Source: a candidate division KSB1 bacterium
Lineage (GTDB): Bacteria > Zhuqueibacterota > Zhuqueibacteria > JANLFK01 > Oleimicrobiaceae
Assembly (NCBI GenBank): GCA_024655945.1
Contig: JANLFK010000001.1
Coordinates: 496,001 to 560,000 of the forward strand
Direction of reading: 5' to 3'
Length of the DNA: 64,000 nucleotides
The first letter of the stretch is position 1; each line of letters starts with the position of its first letter. Of this stretch, positions 28,043-37,000 are shown in pieces. The notes below the pieces were generated by a model. The model was given only the letters and a program-made list of their open reading frames with translations, did not search any database and was not told the origin of the DNA. The position numbers and the translations under genes are program-made.

Positions 28043-30391
28043 TCAGAACGGCCGCATCATGCGCGGTTGGGCGCTGGGGAAGATGCGCCCCAACACCTCC
28101 CGCAGATTGCCGCCCAAAAGGTCGGTGATCTCGCGCTCGGCCCATCCCTCCTCTTTCAGGGCGATGGTCAGTTCCAGCATGCGATCCAACTCCGCCACGC
28201 GCAACGGCTGGCCAAAGTCAGGATAGAGGGTCAAACTCTTCGGGCCGAGCTGCTCCCGCAACTCGCGGAGCTTGGCAACGGTGGCGGCCGACCCCTCCGC
28301 AGGGTCGTACGGCACGGCCAGTAGGGCGCCATTCTCCTTCAACTTCTGGCCTACTGAGTCGCTCACTGCAGCGACGCCCGCCACCACCACCGGCGCCTTG
28401 CTCGCGGCCACCACCTGGCAGATGACCGACTCCGGCAGGTTCTGGAGGATGAGCAACATCTTCTGCTCATTGGCAATGGCCACAGCCTGCTTGCCCTCCT
28501 CTGTGAGCCCGTTCCGTGTGATCCAGGTGCCGTCGCAGCCATTCAGCACAAGAAAGCGGGCGCCCAATTTCCCTGCCACCGCCAGAAATTGCAGGTCGCC
28601 ATGCACCGTGCGTGCACCATCCAGGCCCACCAATGCCGCGGTCTTTTCGCGGCGCGAACTGAACATCATGGCCATGGCCCGGTCAAGCCGAGAGGGATCG
28701 CCCACCTCCTTGCTCGCCTGCTCCAAGGAGCGCACGACGTTGACCAGCTGATCAGAGGGCCTGAGCAGGGAGTCAAACGGCACGCTCACGAACTGCAGGT
28801 CGATCCACTCATCCTGCAGCGAGTCGAGCACGGCCATGCCTGGCGTGTAGGGGAGCGGGTGCAGATTGGCAACGACCGCCGATTTGTGGATGTAGCGGGG
28901 GAGCCGCTTTTCGACGATCAGCTCCCCTTCGTGGTCGGCAAGGAGCAGCGCCGTCTTGTAGACAAAGCGCGCCACCTTGCCCATCAGCTCGGCATCGATC
29001 TTTTCGGCATCATCGCTTGGATGGTGATAATTCGGGTGCGCATCGAACGGCGAGGTCATGAGCGCAAAGGCCGGCACGCCGCGCGTGATGAACGGCGTGT
29101 GGTCGCTGCCGCCCGGGCCGCCGCGGCTGGCTTCGATGAACTCCAGCTCTTCTGGCGTGAGGTTTTCCCTGATCAGCCCCCACAGCTCAGGCGCATAGTA
29201 GATGCCGGGAAAGCCCAGCTTCTTGCCCAAGCCCACCATGTCCATGTTCAAGTTGGCGACGGTCTTTTCGATGGGAAAGCGGGGGTGCTCGGCGTAGTAG
29301 CGGGAACCCAGCAGGCCGCGTTCCTCTCCGCCCCAGCAAGCGAAGACGATGCTCCTGCGCGGCTGCACCCCGTTGCGCGCCATCACGCGCGCCACCTCCA
29401 GCACGGTCGCCGCGCCAGAGGCATTGTCGTCGGCGCCGTTGTAGACCTCCCCGTACTGCACGCCGACATGGTCTAAGTGGCCGCCCAGAACAATAGCCTC
29501 CTCACGCAATTGCGGGTCGCTGCCTGGGAGCACGGCGATCACGTTTTTCCCCTTGCGGTTGGGGTCAAACACCACCTTCACGGAAAGCTCGGCTTTCTTG
29601 CCGGTTGTGTGCGACATGGGCTTGAGTTCTTTGTCCAATTTCTCCTGCTCAGCGCGCATCCGACGGTCAAACTGGCGCTTCGCCTCTTTGTCGCCGATCA
29701 AAAGGAACTGCGCGACTCTGTCGCTGACGGCGAAGGCCAGGAAGCCGGGTTTGTAGTTGCCGGGACGGAGTCGCCAGCGCCAGGCGCTGCGATCTTCCTG
29801 GCGGAAATGGGCGCACATGAGCATGCCCACGGCCCCATGCTGCACCGCCATGGCCGCCTTGGCGCTGTCGCTTGCCAACGCTCCCCACTTGGCCTCCTGG
29901 TCGCCCGGGCAGCCATGCATGAGCAAGACCACTTTGCCGCGCGTGTTCACCCCCGCATATTCGTCCAGGCCCTTCTCCGGGGCACTGATCCCGTAGCCCA
30001 CAAAGACGACCTCGGCGCCGACTTTGCCTCCCCCTGAATAGGCCATCACGCGAAAGTCCTCCTCCTGGAACGAAAAAGGCCGCCCAGCTACTCTCAGCGT
30101 CGGCACTTCGATGTCGGCTTGATAGAACTCAAACGGAAACTCCTGGAAATAGGTGCCGTTGTCGCCGCCCGGTTGCAGGCCCCATTCGCGAAAATGCGCC
30201 GCCACCCAGGCTGCCGCCTTCGCAAAACCCGGCGTGCCAGTATCCCTCCCTTGCAGGGCGTCGCTGGCTAAATAGGTCACGTACGACTTGGCGGTCTCCC
30301 CGTTGGGGAGCTCCTGCGCCACCAGCGGCAAGGCCACCAGCGCGATGACCACCAGGATCAACGTCGCCTTTGCTGCATGCGTGCGCTTCAT
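28043..30391 (-). CDS. Secreted M28 aminopeptidase fused to a degenerate M19 (membrane dipeptidase) domain
   Basis: A 782-residue exported protein. The start at 30391 has GGGAG eight bases upstream and begins a signal peptide (ATLILVVIALVALPLVAQ); ATG 30406 is possible. Residues about 25-290 hold the M28 N-terminal segment with an inserted PA domain (GKVVLLMHGCPGDQEAKWG, AMAVQHGAVGML). The M28 core has its zinc ligands: GGHLDHVG, YNGADDNASG, CWGGEERGLLGS, LNMDMVG and NYHHPSDD. The last 260 residues align by eye with M19 dipeptidases (TAALVGLDGARTVHGDL, GLTEEGKQAVAIANEQ, ITDLLGGNLREVLGRIF) but the metal-binding Glu and His positions are lost. The neighbouring upstream gene is an amidohydrolase whose stop lies 20 bases away. 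Confidence 0.85.
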   Translation of the reverse strand: MKRTHAAKATLILVVIALVALPLVAQELPNGETAKSYVTYLASDALQGRDTGTPGFAKAAAWVAAHFREWGLQPGGDNGTYFQEFPFEFYQADIEVPTLRVAGRPFSFQEEDFRVMAYSGGGKVGAEVVFVGYGISAPEKGLDEYAGVNTRGKVVLLMHGCPGDQEAKWGALASDSAKAAMAVQHGAVGMLMCAHFRQEDRSAWRWRLRPGNYKPGFLAFAVSDRVAQFLLIGDKEAKRQFDRRMRAEQEKLDKELKPMSHTTGKKAELSVKVVFDPNRKGKNVIAVLPGSDPQLREEAIVLGGHLDHVGVQYGEVYNGADDNASGAATVLEVARVMARNGVQPRRSIVFACWGGEERGLLGSRYYAEHPRFPIEKTVANLNMDMVGLGKKLGFPGIYYAPELWGLIRENLTPEELEFIEASRGGPGGSDHTPFITRGVPAFALMTSPFDAHPNYHHPSDDAEKIDAELMGKVARFVYKTALLLADHEGELIVEKRLPRYIHKSAVVANLHPLPYTPGMAVLDSLQDEWIDLQFVSVPFDSLLRPSDQLVNVVRSLEQASKEVGDPSRLDRAMAMMFSSRREKTAALVGLDGARTVHGDLQFLAVAGKLGARFLVLNGCDGTWITRNGLTEEGKQAVAIANEQKMLLILQNLPESVICQVVAASKAPVVVAGVAAVSDSVGQKLKENGALLAVPYDPAEGSAATVAKLRELREQLGPKSLTLYPDFGQPLRVAELDRMLELTIALKEEGWAEREITDLLGGNLREVLGRIFPSAQPRMMRPF

Positions 30392-30410
30392 CTGTTCGTC
30401 TCCCATTCGC

Positions 30411-32087
30411 TTAGTCCTTCTGGTACACGACCTTTCCGCCGACAATGGTGAGCACCACCTCAGTGGTGAGCATCTCTTCAGGAGGAATCGACAGCAAGTC
30501 CTTTGACAAAATCACAATGTCCGCATACTTGCCAGGCTCGATGGACCCCTTCACCTCTTCTTGGAACTCGGCAATGGCCGCGCCGAGCGTGTAGAGGTAG
30601 ATGGCCTCCTCGATGGTCAAACGCTGGTCCGGGAACCATCCGCCTGGGGGCTCGTGCGTGTCGATGCTTTGCCTGGTGACTGCAGAGTAGAGGCCGCGCA
30701 TAGGGTCGAGGGGCTCCACGGGCCAGTCGGTGCCGAAGCAGATCTTGCCACCGGCGTCGAGGATGCGCCGCCAAGCATATGCGCCTTTGCACCGCTCGTG
30801 GCCGATGCGTTGTTCAGCCCAGCGCATGTCCGAGGTGCAGTGGGTGGGCTGCATGGAGGCAATGACCCCCAGCTCGGCCAGGCGTGGGATGTCCACCAGC
30901 CTGAGCACCTGCGCGTGTTCTAAGCGGTGCCGGCTGTCGCGGACACCAAAGCGCCGCTGCGCCTCCTCAAAGGCGTTGAGGGCCATCCAGTTGGCGCGCG
31001 AGCCGATGCAGTGCAGCCCTACCTGAAAGCCGAGGCTGTCGGCGGTGCACACCATGGCGGTGAGCTTCTCCTGGTCAATCTGCGGGATACCCACATTGCC
31101 CGGTTCGTCCTCGTAGCCCTCAAAGAAGTAGGCGGTACGGGAGCCCAGAGTGCCGTCGACAAAGCCCTTGAGCAGGCCAAGGCGGAGGCAGCGCCCGTCA
31201 CAGAAGCGCTGGTTTTCTCGATGAACCTTTTGGAGCAGAGTGGGCTGCGCGGCAAGGCCAAAGTCCAACCACTCGGTAACCCGGACGGTCAGCTCGCCGC
31301 GGTCCAGAAACTGCCTGTACAAGCGTACTGACGAGACACCTGAATTGTCCTGGACGGAGGTAACACCCAGCCTGCGGGCCTCGGCGAGCGCCTTGCGCAC
31401 CGCTTCCCGCTCCTGCTCGGCGGTAGGCGGTGGTACGACGCGTGCCACCAAGGAAGAGGCAGCCTCCTTGAGGATGCCCGTGGGCTCGCCTGTCAAAGGA
31501 TCCCTCACGATCTGGCCACCCGGCGGGTCGGGGGTCTCACGCGTAATCCCGGCCCGGGCCAGGGCCAGAGAATTTGCCCAGCCCACGTGCCCGTCGACTC
31601 TGGTCAGATAGACCGGGTTGTCCGGGCTGACCTTGTCCAACAGGCCCTTGTGCGGCCAGGTGCCTTTGTTGAACAGCGTGTGGTCCCAGCCGCGTCCGGT
31701 GACCCACTGCCCGGGGCCAAGCTCGGCCACCTTGGCTGCCACCCGCTGCTGCACCTCTTCAGGCGTGCGACAGCCGTCCAGCACCACCTGCAGCAGGGCG
31801 GCGCCGCCACTCCTGAAGTGCAGGTGAGCGTCGTTGAACCCGGGCATCACCAGCCTGCCCTCGGCATCGATCACGGTGGTCCTACTGCCGCGCCGAGCGA
31901 GGATATCCGCGTTGCTGCCCAGGGCGACAATCTTGTCGTCCTGCACCGCCACGGCCTCCGCCAGTGGCTGTTGTGCGTTGACGGTCCAGACCTTGCCATT
32001 GATGATGATCAAGTCCGCGCTGCGGCCGCAGCCGCTTGCCAGCAGGCCAAGCAAGACGGCCAGTAGGACGAACCTCCTGGTCTTCAT
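30411..32087 (-). CDS. Amidohydrolase (YtcJ-like, Amidohydro_3) lipoprotein
   Basis: A 558-residue metal-dependent hydrolase anchored by a lipoprotein signal (LLAVLLGLLASGCG). The N-terminal strand ADLIIINGKVWTVN and C-terminal SIEPGKYADIVILSKDLL form the small composite domain. The barrel has the metal HxH (FNDAHLHF), then GFVDGTLGSRTAYFFEGY, GLHCIGSRAN, HRLEHAQVL and CFGTDWPVEPLDP. In most YtcJ-like proteins the third element reads HAIGDRA; here it is HCIGSRA, so Asp is replaced by Ser. The substrate is unknown; imidazolonepropionase- or N-acyl-amino-acid-like hydrolysis is typical of relatives. It is co-directional with, and 20 bases before, the M28 fusion gene and has a predicted promoter at 32121-32149. 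Confidence 0.88.
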   Translation of the reverse strand: MKTRRFVLLAVLLGLLASGCGRSADLIIINGKVWTVNAQQPLAEAVAVQDDKIVALGSNADILARRGSRTTVIDAEGRLVMPGFNDAHLHFRSGGAALLQVVLDGCRTPEEVQQRVAAKVAELGPGQWVTGRGWDHTLFNKGTWPHKGLLDKVSPDNPVYLTRVDGHVGWANSLALARAGITRETPDPPGGQIVRDPLTGEPTGILKEAASSLVARVVPPPTAEQEREAVRKALAEARRLGVTSVQDNSGVSSVRLYRQFLDRGELTVRVTEWLDFGLAAQPTLLQKVHRENQRFCDGRCLRLGLLKGFVDGTLGSRTAYFFEGYEDEPGNVGIPQIDQEKLTAMVCTADSLGFQVGLHCIGSRANWMALNAFEEAQRRFGVRDSRHRLEHAQVLRLVDIPRLAELGVIASMQPTHCTSDMRWAEQRIGHERCKGAYAWRRILDAGGKICFGTDWPVEPLDPMRGLYSAVTRQSIDTHEPPGGWFPDQRLTIEEAIYLYTLGAAIAEFQEEVKGSIEPGKYADIVILSKDLLSIPPEEMLTTEVVLTIVGGKVVYQKD

Positions 32088-32120
32088 AGCGCAGTCTCCT
32101 CCTGGGTTCGGGTCTTGCGC

Positions 32121-32149
32121 AATATAAGAATCGTTGCCAAAGAATGCAA
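32121..32149 (-). promoter_or_regulatory. Predicted promoter of the amidohydrolase-M28 operon
   Basis: Minus strand: TTGCAT (32144-32149), 17-base spacer, TATATT (32121-32126), with a leader of about 27 bases to the ATG at 32087. It is divergent from the promoter at 32289-32317, 140 bases away. Confidence 0.65.
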
Positions 32150-32288
32150 GAGAAATCCTGCAATTTTTGCGGCGTGTCGTGCGTCCGGCTCACACCCTGG
32201 CCAAGCCTCGGGCTGGCGCCCTACGAGGCTGTGTGAGGGTCTCCACAAGTCTTCGCCGGCCCGGGCGCTGCTTCGCTGTGCTTTTCCC

Positions 32289-32317
32289 TTGACATTGCCC
32301 CAGGAATTGCGTACAAT
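32289..32317 (+). promoter_or_regulatory. Near-consensus promoter of the inhibitor-protease unit
   Basis: TTGACA (32289-32294), 17-base spacer, TACAAT (32312-32317). Transcription from about 32324 gives a 208-base leader before the inhibitor gene. No known riboswitch fold was recognised in the leader. Confidence 0.7.
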
Positions 32318-32531
32318 AGCACGGAAACATGGGCCGCCCGGCGCCTCAGCTCCACATGACGGACATGGGAGGGGCAGGCAAGCACAGCCGGCCCAGGCCA
32401 CCACCTCGGGCCAGAAGCTGCCAGGTGCAACCGGGCTGGCAATGGCGCCCGGGAAGTGTGGCCGAGGCGTGTCGCGGGCTGCTCGGTGTGCCGATTGTCA
32501 ATTGGGAAACCCTTGCGCAAAGGAGCGCACC

Positions 32532-32909
32532 ATGCGCCTGTTCGCCATTCTCATCGTAGCTGTTGCCCTTGGCAGATGCAACAGCCAGGGGGAACGAATG
32601 TTGCTCACCAAGGCCGACCACGGCAGAGAAGTGCGCGTTCGCCAGGGCCAGGAAATCGCGCTCACCTTGGAAGGAAATCCCACCACCGGCTTCACCTGGG
32701 AAGTGGCCGAAATCGACTCGGCCACCATTGTCCAGGCGAAAGAGGTGGAGTACGTGCCGCGCTCCAACCTCATGGGGGCGCCGGGGACTTTTACCTTCCG
32801 CTTCAAGGCAGTGAAGAATGGGGTGGCGACTCTGCGCCTGGCGTACCGGCGGCCATGGGAGAAAGAAGCACCGGCCGACACTTTCAGCGTGCGCATCGTG
32901 GTCAAGTGA
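32532..32909 (+). CDS. Chagasin-type (I42) cysteine-protease inhibitor, exported
   Basis: A 125-residue protein; start at 32532 after AAAGGAGCG. A hydrophobic leader (LFAILIVAVALGRC) suggests export, possibly with lipid on Cys16, though the lipobox is imperfect. The three inhibitory loops that define the chagasin/ICP (I42) family are all present in order: NPTTGFTW at 49-56, the glycine loop MGAPGTF around 81-87, and RRPW at 106-109. These loops fill the active-site cleft of papain-like proteases. The papain-like protease gene begins 108 bases downstream on the same strand, from a shared promoter, so the protease is the obvious target, perhaps to protect the cell during export. That pairing is inference. 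Confidence 0.92.
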   Translation: MRLFAILIVAVALGRCNSQGERMLLTKADHGREVRVRQGQEIALTLEGNPTTGFTWEVAEIDSATIVQAKEVEYVPRSNLMGAPGTFTFRFKAVKNGVATLRLAYRRPWEKEAPADTFSVRIVVK

Positions 32910-33017
32910 GCAGGACGGCCGCGCCAGGCACCCTTGCCCTGCACTGAAGAGACCTGAGCATTGCTCGGCAGGCGGCCGTATCTGTTGCTTCGCAGCCTAA
33001 GCAGTGGAGGTGGGAAC

Positions 33018-33980
33018 ATGCGACGCACCCTCTTTGTGTTCTTGGCCCTGCTGCTGGTGTGCAGCGCCCTGCTTGCCCAGCAGCTCACGCAGGCACAGAT
33101 CGAAGCGCACCTGCAGCGATTGCAGACGGAACTGGCCAGCGGGCGTTACTCCTTCACGGTCGGTGCCAATCCTGCACTGAGCTTCACCCTGGAGCAACTC
33201 TGTGGGTTGCGAGAAGCACCCGATTGGCGCAAGACGGCCCGGCAGCGCTCCTTAGCCACGGTGCGGCCCGCGCCGCTGCGCGCCATTGAAGAACGCGTGG
33301 CCCTCCCCTCTTCCTGGGACTGGCGGCAGCACAACGGGGTTAGTCCGGTGCGCGACCAAGATGGCTGCGGCAGCTGCTGGGCCTTTGCCACCGTCGCTTC
33401 TTTGGAGTCGGTACTGCTCATCAAACAGTCCTTGCTCACCGACCTCTCCGAGCAGTACCTGGTCTCCTGCAACGCCAAGGGGTGGGGCTGCAACGGCGGC
33501 TGGTGGGCGCACGACATGCTGGTGAGTCCGGGTGCGGTGCTGGAGGCCGATTTCCCTTACGTGGCCAGCGATGTGCCGTGCGGAGGGCCGTACAACTACC
33601 CCCACAAGCTGAACGGCTGGGCCTATGTGGACGGCGAGGACCGCGTGCCGGCAGTGGAGACCCTCAAACAGGCCATCTACGAGTATGGGCCGGTGTGCGC
33701 GGCGGTGTACGTGGGACCCTTCTTTCAGGCCTACACAGGCGGCGTGTTCGACAAGAACGAGGTACCCCAGGGCGGGCTATTCAGCTGCTGCCCGGCGCCC
33801 GCTTCGGTCAACCATGCCATCTTCATCATCGGCTGGGACGATAGCAAGGGGGCCTGGCTGCTCAAGAACTCCTGGGGCACTGGCTGGGGCGAGACCTGCG
33901 GCTATGGCGCGGAACGCGGCTACATGTGGATCAAGTACGGGACGAGCAACGTCGGCTACGCCGCAGTGGTCGCCTGGTAA
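33018..33980 (+). CDS. Papain-like (C1A) cysteine protease, exported
   Basis: A 320-residue secreted endopeptidase. The ATG at 33018 has GGAGGTGGG upstream and a signal peptide follows (FVFLALLLVCSALLAQ). Residues about 20-95 are a short propeptide; the mature enzyme probably begins near LPSSWDWRQHNGVSPVRDQ. The catalytic residues are present: Cys120 (DGCGSCWAFA), His266 (VNHAIFIIGWD), Asn284 (LLKNSWGTGWGE), with the oxyanion Gln before the Cys. Extra Cys residues (CNAKGWGCNGG, FSCCPAP) suggest disulfides. No C-terminal sorting domain is visible. It lies after the I42 inhibitor in one unit and is closed by a strong terminator at 34013-34055. Confidence 0.95.
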   Translation: MRRTLFVFLALLLVCSALLAQQLTQAQIEAHLQRLQTELASGRYSFTVGANPALSFTLEQLCGLREAPDWRKTARQRSLATVRPAPLRAIEERVALPSSWDWRQHNGVSPVRDQDGCGSCWAFATVASLESVLLIKQSLLTDLSEQYLVSCNAKGWGCNGGWWAHDMLVSPGAVLEADFPYVASDVPCGGPYNYPHKLNGWAYVDGEDRVPAVETLKQAIYEYGPVCAAVYVGPFFQAYTGGVFDKNEVPQGGLFSCCPAPASVNHAIFIIGWDDSKGAWLLKNSWGTGWGETCGYGAERGYMWIKYGTSNVGYAAVVAW

Positions 33981-34012
33981 CCCCCAAGACCACGCCTGAC
34001 AAGAGGCAGAAG

Positions 34013-34055
34013 CGCAGGTGGGATGGCTTAGAGCACCATCCCACCTGCGAGTTTT
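34013..34055 (+). terminator. Rho-independent terminator of the inhibitor-protease unit
   Basis: A perfect 14-bp stem (34013-34026 with 34036-34049), nine-base loop, then GTTTT after one A. It lies 33 bases after the protease stop codon. The opposite strand lacks a T run, so it acts on the plus strand. Confidence 0.85.
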
Positions 34056-34083
34056 GCCCATGTCGGAGTTATCCCGCGAAGGC

Positions 34084-37000
34084 CTATTTCCTCACCCGCA
34101 CCGGATAGGGCGGGCGCTGCGGCTTGCGGGGCGGGTTCTTCTCCAGTTCGACCATGATGAGTTCAATGGCTTTCTCAAGCTGGGGGTCGTGGCCGGCAAT
34201 CACTTTGGCCGGCTCCTGTTCCACCTCATGATCGGGAGGCACGCCTTCGTTTTCCACGACGAAACCCTCTTCCGTCCAGATGGCCAAGTTGGGCGCCGTC
34301 ACGTAGCCGCCGTCCATGAGCACCGGGAAGCCGAGGATGCCCACCAGACCGCCCCAGGTCCGCTTGCCCACCAGCGGGCCCAGGCCCAATTTGCGGAACA
34401 TCCATGGCAGCAGGTCACCTCCCGAGCCGGCGTTCTCATCGATGAGCATCACCTTGGGGCCAAAGATCGCACCACTGGGCGTCACCAGGTCCTGCCCGTA
34501 GCGCAACGCCCAATTGCAGATGTACGGGCGCCGCAGGTGGTCGATGTAATAGTCCGCCACTTGCCCGCCACCGTTGAACCGCTCATCGATGATGATGGCC
34601 TCTTTGTTGGTCTGCGGGAAGAAGTAGCGTTTGAAATAGGTGTGCCCCAACCTGGCGGTGTTCGGCACGTACACGTACGCCACTCGCCCCGCGGTGGCGG
34701 CGTCCACCTTGCGGATGTTGCTCTCCACCCAGTCGCGGTTGCGCAGGTCGCTTTCGTCCTTGATGGGCACCACCTGCAGCGTGCGCGACCCCACGCCGTC
34801 CGGGCGCGGGCCAACGGTGATCTCCACGATCTTGCCGGCGGTGTTCTCGAAGCGGCTGAAAAGGTTCTCCGGTGGGCGCAAGTCCTTGCCATTGACCGCC
34901 AACAGGTACTCCCCCGCCTGCACGTCGATGCCCGGCTGCTTGAGCGGAGACTCCAAGTCGGGATTCCAGTTCAATCCGCCATAGACCTTGGCAAAGCGAT
35001 AGCGGCCATTGTCGATGACATAGTCCGCTCCGAGCAGACCGCAGGGTACGCGCTTCGGCTTGGCAAGCTGGTCGCCGCCGCTCACGCGATGGTGTCCCAC
35101 TGCCAGCTCGCTGCACATCCACTGGATGAGCCTGTTTAGGTCATTGCGGCAGGCAAGATCCGGCAAAAAAGCCGCATACTTCTGGCGCATGGCTTGCCAG
35201 TCGGCCCCGTGGAAGTTGGAGTCATAGAAGTAGTCGCGATTGATGCGCCAGGCTTCGTGGAAGATCTGCCGCCATTCGGCCTGCGGCTCGATGCGCACCT
35301 CGATGGCGTCGACGTCCAGCTTCCCCTTGCTCGTGTCAATTTTGTCGGCCAGGTCGGTGATGAACCACGACTGCCCGGTGCGGCACAGGAGCTTCTTGCC
35401 GTCCCGAGAAAGCTGGTAGTCATCGACCTTTTCCAAAATGACCTTATCCTCTCGCTTGTCGAGGTCATAGTGGTGCAGCTTCGTGGGACCGGCAGGCACG
35501 GTCTCGAGGAAGTAAAGCTGTCCCTCCTTGCCCACCTGCAACTCTCGGTAGTCTGCCTCCGGCAGCGGCAGCGCCACGATGCGTTCGTTCATGCCGGCAA
35601 AGTCGATGACCAGCTTCGCCGGAGGTTTTTTCTCCACCTCCTTTGCCTTCTCCGCCTTGTCCTCTTTCTCCTCCTCAGGCTTGCCCCTTTCTTCATCGCT
35701 CTGCCTGGCCAACGGCGAAGGGGTGCCTTTTTGCAGTGAGGCAAGGTAGATGGCGTTCTTCATGCGCACGTCGGCGTTGGACATGGCAAACCAATGCTTC
35801 ACCGGGCCGGCGTCGGTGGAAGCGAAGAAGTAGAGGAACTTGCCGCTGGGGTCGAACACCGGGTCGCTGGCCTCGGCCATGCCATCGGTAACAGGCCAAG
35901 ACTTGCCCTGCTCGATGTCGTACACGAAGATCTGCTGAAAGTAGGCGGTGTTCGTCAGCGTGTAGGCGACCCAGCGGGAGTCTGGCGACCAGGCGCCGCG
36001 AATGGTGCCAAAGGCACCTGGCATGTAGAGGGCCTCCTGCGCGATCTTAGTGATGCGGCCGGTCGCAAGGTCCAACCAGAAGAGCGTGCGAGCGTTGTCG
36101 GCAAAGCAAAGCTTCTTGCTATCTGGGGACCAGGAGATGGCGTTGTAGAAACCGGCGCCGCCCAGCGGCACCACGCGCGGAGCCCCTTTGCCATCCTGCG
36201 GCAAAATGTGCAGGGCATATTCGCCGGAGGCATCCGAGAAGTAGGCGATGAACTTGCCGTCCGGGGACCAGGCTGGGAAGCGCTCATGCACCCCTGGGGT
36301 CGCGGTCAGGTTGCGCGGGTCTCCCTTCTCTGCGGGCACCGTGACAATCTCGCCCCGGAATTCGAAGACTGCCCGCGTCCCCGAGGGAGAGATGTCGCGG
36401 CTGCGAATCCACTCGGCGCCTTTCACATAGCGAGGCCGCAGCTCCAAAAGGTCCGCAGCCACTCCTACCCGCAGCCTTTGCACCTGCCCGCTGACGAGGT
36501 CGTAGGTCTGCAGGTAGCCGGCCTGCTCGAAAATGATCACGCCCGCGCCGTAGGAGGCATCAAGCACCGGAAAGTCGGAAAAGAAGGTGATCTGCCGCAC
36601 TTCCTTGCTGACGGTGTCGTAGCAAAAGAGATTGAACTCGCCGTTCCGGTCGGAGCGGAAATAGACCTTGTCTCCCACCCACATCGGATCGGTGTCGTTG
36701 CACCTGCCATCCGGCTGCGGGATCTTGTCCACGGAATGGTCCGCGAAGGTGTACAGCCAGATCGTGGCCACGGTGCCGCCCCGATAGTGCTTCCATTGCT
36801 GAAAGACCTCGCGTACCGGCAGGTAGGCCAGGCGCTTGCCGTCGGGCGAATAGCAGGCCTTGAAGCCCACGGGCAGCTCGAGCTGCTGCGGCCAGCCACC
36901 CTCCACCGGCACGGTAAAGAGCTGACAGTAGCGGCTGGTGAAGGAGAAGCGGGGCGAGTAGAAGAGCACCGCCTTGCCGTCCGGGGTAAAATCGCAGACC

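Noticed and set aside
32329-32559. A 76-codon frame in the leader of the inhibitor gene
   Set aside because: No ribosome site, Pro/Arg-rich, overlaps the inhibitor start; it could be a leader peptide but nothing supports it.
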